12,526 bases of DNA, taken from JBLIDK01 sp047632595 (GTDB lineage: Bacteria; Bacteroidota; Bacteroidia; Sphingobacteriales; Sphingobacteriaceae). Below are positions 7,356-12,526 of the stretch, in pieces. The stretch is taken from assembly GCA_047632595.1 (NCBI GenBank), contig JBLIDK010000051.1, forward strand, positions 1-12,526. Direction: 5' to 3'. Each line of letters starts with the position of its first letter. Position 1 is the first letter of the stretch. The notes beneath the pieces were generated by a model. The model was not told where the DNA came from and ran no database searches. It saw only the letters and a program-made list of their open reading frames with translations. The position numbers were made by a program, and so were the translations under genes.

Positions 7356-8144
7356 TTGCTTAACTATACTATATATAACCACCCGAGTAGTAACAAATGG
7401 GTAACATTCGTTCATGGAGCGGGAGGCAGCTCTTCTATATGGTTCAAGCAGGTGCGTACCTTTAAAGCCGAATTTAATGTGTTAATCCTCGATTTAAGGG
7501 GGCATGGTAATAGCCAAGTGGGTCTTAAGGATGTAATGAAAACCAAATATACTTTTGATGTCATCACGACTGATATTGTTGAGGTTATTGATCATTTGAA
7601 AATTGAAAAATCCCATTTTGTCGGAATCTCCTTAGGAACAGTCTTAATAAGAAATTTAGCTGAACTTTACCCTAAACGTGTGGAGAGCATGATTTTGGCC
7701 GGTGCCATAATGAAATTAAATTTCAGGTCGCAAATTTTAATTAGACTTGGTGTGACATTGAAATCTATTGTGCCATATATGCTGCTTTACAAGTTTTTTG
7801 CTTTTATAATAATGCCACGAAAAAACCACAAACAGTCTCGATTGTTGTTTGTTAGGGAAGCTAAAAAACTATATCAAAAAGAATTTATCCGTTGGTTTAA
7901 ATTGGCCTCTGAAATCAACCCGTTATTACGTTTTTTTAGAGCCAACGATATTAAAATACCAACAATGTACCTGATGGGAGAAGAAGATTATTTGTTTCTT
8001 CCTTCTGTTCAAAAATTAGCAAAAGAACATGAGTTCTCACAGTTATTTGTCTTAGCAAATTGTGGACATGTAGTCAATGTTGAGCAGCCTAATGTATTTA
8101 ATTCCAAGTCAATTCAGTTTATCAATAATTTAGATCAGGTTTAA
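7356..8144 (+). CDS. Alpha/beta-fold hydrolase
   Basis: The 262-residue cytosolic enzyme has a complete catalytic set: oxyanion segment VHGAGG (19-24), DLRGHGNS (46-53), nucleophile elbow GISLG (Ser92), acid Asp211 in MGEEDYLF, and His238 in CGHVVNVEQP. The lid region (about 120-185) is basic and hydrophobic. There is no signal peptide. The start is TTG at 7356: no in-frame ATG exists upstream before the stop at 7305, and the conserved core begins soon after residue 15. An out-of-frame ATG at 7349 opens a four-codon reading frame that overlaps this start. The next gene begins 11 nt after the stop, so the two form an operon. The substrate is unknown; ester or thioester hydrolysis is the family expectation. 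MenH-like or OleB-like roles are possible but unsupported. Confidence 0.85.
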   Translation: MLNYTIYNHPSSNKWVTFVHGAGGSSSIWFKQVRTFKAEFNVLILDLRGHGNSQVGLKDVMKTKYTFDVITTDIVEVIDHLKIEKSHFVGISLGTVLIRNLAELYPKRVESMILAGAIMKLNFRSQILIRLGVTLKSIVPYMLLYKFFAFIIMPRKNHKQSRLLFVREAKKLYQKEFIRWFKLASEINPLLRFFRANDIKIPTMYLMGEEDYLFLPSVQKLAKEHEFSQLFVLANCGHVVNVEQPNVFNSKSIQFINNLDQV

Positions 8145-8155
8145 TCGATTTCAAA

Positions 8156-9271
8156 ATGTCAGAAAATCAAGGAAATGTAATTCTTACAGGTGCCAGTGGA
8201 ACTCTAGGGTCACAGGTGATTTTTGAATTATTGAAAAAGGAGAATATTAAGACTATTTTTCTCCCGGTACGTGAGAAAAACGGAAAATCCGCACAGGACA
8301 GGGTTATGAAAATTTTAACAAGTGAAGCTGCTCCAGAGTTTGTTTCTAAAAACATGACTACCATACTCAAAAAGGTGCGAATAATAAGTATGGAAGCCTT
8401 TTTTAAACCGGAAAATTTTCTGTCCAAGGATGAAAATAACTTTTTCATTCATTCAGCAGGTTGTGTGAACCTTTCTACTGATCCTTCGCAAAAGGAGATA
8501 ATTTTTGATGGGAACCTGAAATTGACACAAAGAATATTCAGTACCTTTTCTTCTTATATAAAGAAGTTCACTTATATCAGTACAGCATTTAGTATTGGTA
8601 ATATTGGAGGTCTCATTGATAATGATTATCACTCGACAACAGCTCCTCAATACCGTAATTTTTACGAAGAGTCTAAGCATGCTACTGAGAAATATCTTAT
8701 AAAAAGTGGCAAAGAAGAACGTGTTGATGTACAAATTTTGAGACCAAGCGTTTTGGGTGGTAACATCTTTGAAAAGTCACCTTTCTTTATTTCCAGTTAT
8801 ATGGTGTATTACCTTTTAGGGAAGTTTTTTTACAAGTCCAATTTTGGTGAATATTCGATTCGACTTACAGCAAACTTTAAAACTGGACTAAACATCATTC
8901 CAGTTGATTATGTTGCCAAGGTGATTGCTTGTGTTTATACTCAAGATGTTGATCAGTTGAATATTGTGCATTCAGAAAGCACTAATATTGTTGCAGGCAT
9001 GAGTAGAATAATAAAGACTGTTGGCTTTGATAATTTCACGTTCCTTAATTCAACAGGAGATTTATTGCTAGAAGGAAAAAACAAGCTTGAGGATATTTAT
9101 TATAGGTCAATCGGCTTGCACTTGGATAGGTATTTAACTTCAACACCTTATGAGTACGACACCTCCTTGTTAGAATCGATTGTGCCTATTCCTAAATACA
9201 ACATCGAAGACTATTTGGAGGATACTATCGCTTATGCCAAGACCAATGAGTTTAAAGGAGAAGGCTGGTAA
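8156..9271 (+). CDS. Extended SDR oxidoreductase, acyl/thioester reductase-like (NAD_binding_4 type)
   Basis: The 371-residue protein has an N-terminal Rossmann motif TGASGTLGSQV (11-21), a following Arg40 typical of NADPH preference, HSAG (99-102), YISTAF (140-145) with the catalytic Ser/Thr, and the active-site pair Tyr170/Lys174 in YEESK. The 'ILRPSVLGG' and 'IIPVDYVAKVI' segments match the C-terminal substrate domain of extended SDRs of the fatty acyl-CoA reductase / thioester reductase group. No carrier-protein or adenylation domain is attached. It follows the hydrolase by 11 nt and is presumably co-translated. Inference: reduction of an acyl thioester or related ketone to an alcohol or aldehyde, upstream or downstream of the hydrolase step. 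A plain NAD-dependent epimerase is the main alternative. Confidence 0.8.
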   Translation: MSENQGNVILTGASGTLGSQVIFELLKKENIKTIFLPVREKNGKSAQDRVMKILTSEAAPEFVSKNMTTILKKVRIISMEAFFKPENFLSKDENNFFIHSAGCVNLSTDPSQKEIIFDGNLKLTQRIFSTFSSYIKKFTYISTAFSIGNIGGLIDNDYHSTTAPQYRNFYEESKHATEKYLIKSGKEERVDVQILRPSVLGGNIFEKSPFFISSYMVYYLLGKFFYKSNFGEYSIRLTANFKTGLNIIPVDYVAKVIACVYTQDVDQLNIVHSESTNIVAGMSRIIKTVGFDNFTFLNSTGDLLLEGKNKLEDIYYRSIGLHLDRYLTSTPYEYDTSLLESIVPIPKYNIEDYLEDTIAYAKTNEFKGEGW

Positions 9272-9351
9272 CAGAATTTAGTCTTTATTCCATATAGTTG
9301 AACTTAAATCGTCATGATTCAACACACTGGAGCCATTTCTATTAATTCTCA
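9272..9351. other. Short non-coding gap after the reductase
   Basis: Between the reductase stop and the TIGR04076-like remnant there is no reading frame. A weak 6-bp inverted repeat GTTGAA (9297-9302) / TTCAAC (9318-9323) without a T-tract is the only structure, and it is not a convincing terminator. Confidence 0.4.
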
Positions 9352-9600
9352 TTAAAGTTTACAAGCAGGGCCTGGACAAATCACCCGTGAATCTGTTTCC
9401 ATCCAATCGGCAGGATGATTAATCAGTTGTTTAGTAGGAGGGATAGTTGATTGCAATGCATACAAACAGAAATCCTTACCCTCTGGCATAGAGATTTTGC
9501 CACTTTTTAGATGAAAGCAATCCCCCAACAGACACAATTACCTTCTATAGATTCTACAACTACTTTAAGATCTTGTAAGTTCTCAATACTAACTTTTCAC
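9352..9600 (-). pseudogene. Frameshifted remnant of a small Cys-containing protein (TIGR04076-like)
   Basis: Two minus-strand frames join into one recognisable protein. The first (about 9537-9594) reads KVSIENLQDLKVVVESIEGNC. The second (9352 to about 9530) reads GDCFHLKSGKISMPEGKDFC, then LYALQSTIP, and near the end DWMETDSRVICPGPACKL. Together they follow the layout I know for TIGR04076 proteins: a VxVxxIxGxCxxGxxxGDxF start, a FCxYAL middle, a W/D segment and a CPxP end. Only 7 nt separate the GNC and GDCF codons, where about 18 nt would be expected, so a deletion has shifted the frame. The start also looks shifted: GTG at 9600 follows a good GGAGG box by 8 nt but runs into TAG after AAA AGT, as if one A was gained. 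The family function is unknown. The break is visible in the sequence; the family name is a memory-based match. Confidence 0.5.
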
Positions 9601-9786
9601 GTCCTTTACCTCCGTCAAATGATCTAAAGTGTTTTATTTCAATCCTCTCTATTATGTTCATTAAGAATTTTTGTTTTTTATTGTAGATAACGTGTTTGTG
9701 TATGATTTTTTGCCTTGATTAAGCAATTTAATTTAGTTAAAAAACTGAATAGAAAGTCCTCGACGATTTTCGTAAGTAGGGTAGAA
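9601..9786. other. Non-coding AT-rich stretch with one hairpin
   Basis: No open frame is supported here. It holds the GGAGG ribosome-binding box of the degraded gene (minus strand, CCTCC at 9609-9613) and an imperfect hairpin, GAAAGTC (9752-9758) / GATTTTC (9765-9771), just past the 31-nt element at 9787. In the minus orientation this hairpin follows the element by about 15 nt and may be part of it. Confidence 0.45.
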
Positions 9787-9817
9787 CTAGCAATAAATTA
9801 CATACGGTGTTGTAGCT
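9787..9817 (-). repeat. Cassette-boundary-like element, copy 1 (after the sulfatase)
   Basis: On the minus strand it begins AGCTACAACACCGTATG, only 7 nt after the sulfatase stop. It shares GCTA, ACAC and GTAT in the same order with the element at 12361-12391. It is bounded by a perfect 7-bp inverted repeat, AACTAGC (9785-9791) / GCTAGTT (9815-9821). I recall similar CTAACAACGTATA-type sequences between genes in many flavobacterial accessory regions, but their function is not established. It does not match an integron attC core (GTTRRRY). Confidence 0.4.
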
Positions 9818-9824
9818 AGTTATT

Positions 9825-11132
9825 TTAATTCCGGATGTTTGTTAATTCAGTTTCCAATTCTAATTTTGCGTTCTGTTCAATTGTTGATAAAGTTCTATTT
9901 AGCAAATTACTATTTTCATAAGGGTCGTTCACTAAATTGTACATTTCCTCTATTCCAACTGAATTGACAATAAGTTTATATTCTCCATTACTTATTGTGC
10001 ATTCATCATCTGTACCATCAACCAATTCAGAATATTGATAATCTCTTATAATTGTAGATTGTGTAAGCAATGATTTAAAACTTTTACTATCGTGAATTTC
10101 GTTTGTTGAACTTCCAGTAATTTCCGCTATTGTGGCAAATAAATCTGTACTTACAATTAGGTTATTATCTGTTCCTGTTCGTGAAACTGAATTTCCAGAA
10201 ATAAACAGTGGAACATTTATTCCGCCTTGATATAAAGTGTTTTTCACCATTGAACCTGAATAGGGACTTTGCGCAACTTGATTTGGTGTACCATTGTCGC
10301 CTATAAAAATTATTATTGTATTATTTCTTTCCTCTTCTGGAATATTGTTCAATAATCTACCAATCTGAAAATCCATTGCTTCAATAGCTGCCATATAGTA
10401 TGGAGTTGGGTCTAATCCATTACTGTAAGCTGGTAGGTTACCTTGACTGTGCATATTACTTGGTGGCATGTGAAAAGGCGTATGTGGCGCATTATATGCC
10501 AACCACATAAACCAAGGTTTAGATTGTTGATTAATCCAATCTATTGATAGTTCTGTAAAAACTTCTGTTATGTATTCTGTATTCTGGCTTGTAGCTCCGT
10601 CTTCGCTTAATTGCCATTGGTAATAATCATCTACTGCACCACGAATAAGGCCAGCGTAATAATCAATCCCAAATGTTTCTGGGTTTATAGCTGAATTGTT
10701 GCCTGAAAGATGCCATTTTCCAACAATTGCAGTTTCGTATTTATTGTTAGTTTCACTACTAATATATTCTTGTAGTGTAGTTTCCGAAATAGATAATTCA
10801 TCACCAACACCTTTTACTCCAGTTCTATAACCATATTTCCCCGTAATTATGGAAGCTCTAGTTGGTGTACACGTTGGATTTGTCCAAAAGTTAGTAAAAG
10901 AAATTCCACTAGTTCTAATAACATCAATATTTGGTGTATTTGGTTTGATGTTTCCTTCTGAAAATCCATTAATAGCATCTTTTCCTAAATCATCGGCAAT
11001 AATAAAAAGGATATTGGGCGATTCTGTATTAGGTAAATCAATTTTAGTTTCTTCATTATTTTCTTTTGAACAAGACGAAACTATACCAATAAAAACTATG
11101 ACTATTAACAGGCTTAATATTATGTTTTTCAT
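9825..11132 (-). CDS. Type I sulfatase, lipoprotein
   Basis: Hydrolyses sulfate esters at the cell surface or in the periplasm after conversion of its active-site Cys to formylglycine. The 435-residue protein has a lipoprotein signal ending IVSSC (Cys21), an acidic linker, then the alkaline-phosphatase-like fold. Visible catalytic residues are ADD (Asp47/Asp48), CTPTR with Cys88 and Arg92, GKWHL (Lys139/His141), HTPF (His217) and GDNG (Asp279/Asn280). The set is complete, so the enzyme should be active. The short C-terminal subdomain (about 340-435) includes YKLI and DPYENSNL, typical of S1 sulfatases. The maturation enzyme is not in the window. The gene starts 14 nt after the YHYH gene stop, so the two share a message. 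The substrate is unknown; no SusCD pair or glycoside hydrolase accompanies it. Confidence 0.92.
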   Translation of the reverse strand: MKNIILSLLIVIVFIGIVSSCSKENNEETKIDLPNTESPNILFIIADDLGKDAINGFSEGNIKPNTPNIDVIRTSGISFTNFWTNPTCTPTRASIITGKYGYRTGVKGVGDELSISETTLQEYISSETNNKYETAIVGKWHLSGNNSAINPETFGIDYYAGLIRGAVDDYYQWQLSEDGATSQNTEYITEVFTELSIDWINQQSKPWFMWLAYNAPHTPFHMPPSNMHSQGNLPAYSNGLDPTPYYMAAIEAMDFQIGRLLNNIPEEERNNTIIIFIGDNGTPNQVAQSPYSGSMVKNTLYQGGINVPLFISGNSVSRTGTDNNLIVSTDLFATIAEITGSSTNEIHDSKSFKSLLTQSTIIRDYQYSELVDGTDDECTISNGEYKLIVNSVGIEEMYNLVNDPYENSNLLNRTLSTIEQNAKLELETELTNIRN

Positions 11133-11146
11133 TTTATTAGTTGTTT

Positions 11147-12088
11147 TTATTGAGGTTCGCCTTTAAAGCAACCAATGTTATAAGGAAAATCATATGTCCA
11201 GTGGTAATGGTATAAATCAACCATTTGTCCGTCCCAAAGAATAGGATGTGTATGTCCGTGGCATTCGTCTAAATCAGATGAAGTAAGCAACTCACCATTT
11301 TCTCCCTGAGGGCCATATATTCCAAATCCATCTAGCATATAGCCCATAAGTGCTCCATGACCAGAAACGTGTTCGTGAATATGGTCTTGAAGGTCTTGAG
11401 CTGGAAAATGATAATGATATCTTTCCGTACCATCTGTATGCCCTCCAAATCTATCAAGTATTTCGTGAGCTGCAGCATCTGTTCCAAGTGTTGATGCACC
11501 GTGGTATATAGCGGCACCAGTTACAGAAAATCCAGCAGGTCCAAAAAACACACAATTGGGCTCATCTGCAACCATTGGCATTGCAGGTAATGTATAATCT
11601 ACAACTTGTTCAGAAATAACGTTTGGATTTCCATCGTATTGAAAAGCTACAGTTCCAGGTTGTATTGGAAATATTCCTGTAGGATGGTCTGGTAACTGGT
11701 TGCCTGTAATAATTCTGTTACCATTTTCATCTAAAGTAATCTCAAATAAGTGATTCCAAGTTACATTTCCTTCAACTTGCGGTTTAATTTCGTAATTCCA
11801 CGTGCCATCGGGGTTCGTCCAATCACTTGCATTATTTGCACCTGCTCCATTTAAAGGAAGTCCGCATAGCCATAAGGAAAGAAAATCAGGTAAAGGGTCG
11901 CCTTGACTTCTTATCAAGATTTGTGTTTCTCCTACACCTCCAAATGGTAAACTAGTCAGGTCAACAGTTTCAGGTAAAGTCTCTTCAATAGTTTCGTTTG
12001 AATCATCTGATTTGCTGCAACTAATAATTGTAAAGAATATTAAAAACAAGCAAATGCTAGTTGTTTTGAAATAATTTTTATACTTCAT
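11147..12088 (-). CDS. YHYH-domain lipoprotein
   Basis: The 313-residue protein has a lipoprotein signal (TIISC, Cys24), a Ser/Glu-rich linker, and a C-terminal His-rich domain with two YHYH tetrads (224-227 and 293-296). Between them lie HIHEHVSGHG (237-246), GYMLDGFGIYGP (249-260) and DECHGHTH (274-281). This is the YHYH domain family (Pfam YHYH), widespread in marine bacteria and without an established function. The clustered His, Asp and Cys residues suggest metal binding, which is inference. Four Cys (77, 179, 276, 307) could form disulfides in the exported protein. ATG 12088 is supported by the signal peptide. The sulfatase gene follows after 14 nt, so the two lipoproteins are probably made together. 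No strong promoter consensus is visible; ACCTTTTG about 50 nt upstream is a weak candidate. Confidence 0.88.
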   Translation of the reverse strand: MKYKNYFKTTSICLFLIFFTIISCSKSDDSNETIEETLPETVDLTSLPFGGVGETQILIRSQGDPLPDFLSLWLCGLPLNGAGANNASDWTNPDGTWNYEIKPQVEGNVTWNHLFEITLDENGNRIITGNQLPDHPTGIFPIQPGTVAFQYDGNPNVISEQVVDYTLPAMPMVADEPNCVFFGPAGFSVTGAAIYHGASTLGTDAAAHEILDRFGGHTDGTERYHYHFPAQDLQDHIHEHVSGHGALMGYMLDGFGIYGPQGENGELLTSSDLDECHGHTHPILWDGQMVDLYHYHWTYDFPYNIGCFKGEPQ

Positions 12089-12360
12089 AATTGATTAGTT
12101 TGAAACTTGGACTTTCTTCTTAACAAAAGGTTTATACCTGTTTAATTTGAAAATGGATTTTAATTGAATACAACGTTTATTATAAGAGCAGTAGCGAATT
12201 TAAATGTACTTATCTTTGGGATAGCAATATACTTAATTAAATGCAAAACGGTTCGAGTATTCACCCAAACCGCTATTGCTTTTATCTTTTCTTCTATAAA
12301 TGTCAAATTTTATATTTAGCAGATTTTATAAATATTCACAGGCCTTTCGATAAGCACAAA
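12089..12360. other. Non-coding leader region of the YHYH-sulfatase operon
   Basis: About 270 bp with no supported frame on either strand. It holds a nested imperfect inverted structure: AGCAATA (12223-12229) with TATTGCT (12274-12280), and within it CGGTT (12249-12253) with AACCG (12268-12272). Downstream of the element at 12361 in the minus orientation, this stretch may be the rest of a longer cassette spacer. Confidence 0.4.
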
Positions 12361-12391
12361 CACCCTATGTTTTTTATACCGTGTTAGCGGC
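12361..12391 (-). repeat. Cassette-boundary-like element, copy 2 (before the YHYH gene)
   Basis: On the minus strand it reads GCCGCTAACACGGTAT followed by an A-run and CATAGGGTG. It lies 45 nt after the stop of the zinc-ribbon gene and shares the ordered GCTA..ACAC.GTAT core with copy 1 at 9787-9817. Both copies have the orientation of the surrounding genes and follow a stop codon, as expected for a unit repeated between cassettes. The similarity is short, so chance is not excluded. Confidence 0.4.
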
Positions 12392-12436
12392 TTTGTTTAT
12401 ATTTTACTTGTTATTATTTCATTTCGTTAATAGTAA

Positions 12437-12526
12437 TTAGGGATTGCAATAATCGCAATACATAGGATCTTCTTTTGTTTTATTAGATGGATACATTTTC
12501 TCTTTTGAATATTCACAACGCTGACA
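12437..12526 (-). CDS. C-terminal tail of a small zinc-ribbon protein, 5' truncated
   Basis: The minus strand is open from the window edge to a TAA at 12437-12439, giving 29 residues: CQRCEYSKEKMYPSN, then KTKEDPMYCDYCNP. The two CxxC knuckles (CQRC and CDYC) separated by about 20 residues form a zinc ribbon at the extreme C terminus. The rest of the protein is outside the window, so the function cannot be told. It reads in the same direction as the YHYH-sulfatase operon but is separated from it by about 350 bp. Confidence 0.55.
   Translation of the reverse strand, partial: CQRCEYSKEKMYPSNKTKEDPMYCDYCNP

Noticed and set aside
8167..8734. Two minus-strand open frames inside the SDR gene (8167-8448 and 8453-8734)
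   Set aside because: The plus-strand SDR has intact motifs throughout; the antisense translations show no domain or signal.
7356..9271. Olefin biosynthesis genes oleB and oleD
   Set aside because: No oleA thiolase or oleC ligase is nearby, and the SDR looks closer to acyl/thioester reductases, so the assignment is not supported.
9352..9537. Intact 61-residue gene starting at TTG 9537
   Set aside because: A stop lies directly upstream, there is no ribosome-binding site at this TTG, and its sequence continues a protein whose N-terminal part lies upstream in another frame; a pseudogene explains it better.
10849..11166. Plus-strand 105-residue frame across the start of the sulfatase gene
   Set aside because: It is antisense to the sulfatase signal peptide and active-site region; its hydrophobic look mirrors the other strand.
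11332..11517. 61-residue minus-strand frame inside the YHYH gene
   Set aside because: It is in a shifted frame within the conserved YHYH domain, with no support.
9787..12391. Integron attC sites at the two boundary elements
   Set aside because: Neither element has the GTTRRRY/RYYYAAC core pair; GTTAGCG at 12385-12391 fails at the purine positions and no integrase is present.

Overview
This window looks like chromosome from a marine-type Bacteroidota, most likely Flavobacteriia. The evidence is the AT-rich sequence, a TonB-dependent receptor with an N-terminal carboxypeptidase-like domain, three SPxxC-type lipoproteins, weak Shine-Dalgarno signals, and several copies of the Bacteroidota -7 promoter element TAnnTTTG just upstream of genes. 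The assignment is inference; there is no rRNA or other taxonomic marker in the window.

Layout. Bases 1-3391 carry a metal-handling group: the tail of a small heavy-metal-associated (HMA-type) protein, a TonB-dependent receptor of the subfamily that accompanies it, and, convergent and overlapping by 4 bp, a cation diffusion facilitator. Bases 3520-5387 hold the translational GTPase BipA/TypA with its own promoter and a strong terminator. Bases 5388-5650 are non-coding and contain a nested inverted-repeat structure of about 137 bp, then the terminator of a leftward di-haem cytochrome c peroxidase lipoprotein (5651-7006). A 350 bp gap with a degenerate short repeat leads to a rightward two-gene operon, an alpha/beta hydrolase and an extended SDR related to acyl/thioester reductases (7356-9271).

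From 9352 to the end everything reads leftward and looks accessory: a broken gene resembling the small Cys-containing TIGR04076 family (9352-9600), a two-gene operon for a YHYH-domain lipoprotein and a type I sulfatase lipoprotein (9825-12088), and the C-terminal tail of a zinc-ribbon protein (12437-12526). Two related 31-nt elements, in the same orientation as these genes, lie at 9787-9817 and 12361-12391 and bracket the YHYH-sulfatase pair, suggesting that it sits in the genome as a cassette-like unit.

How the genes may work together. The HMA protein and receptor probably act jointly on a metal such as copper, with the CDF exporter as a possible partner. The hydrolase and reductase probably act in sequence on an acyl or thioester substrate. 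The YHYH protein and sulfatase are both predicted surface lipoproteins and are translated from one message. The last pair, with the bracketing elements, is the least explained part of the window. The hairpin on the receptor mRNA inside the antisense CDF gene and the TIGR04076 remnant are secondary points of interest.
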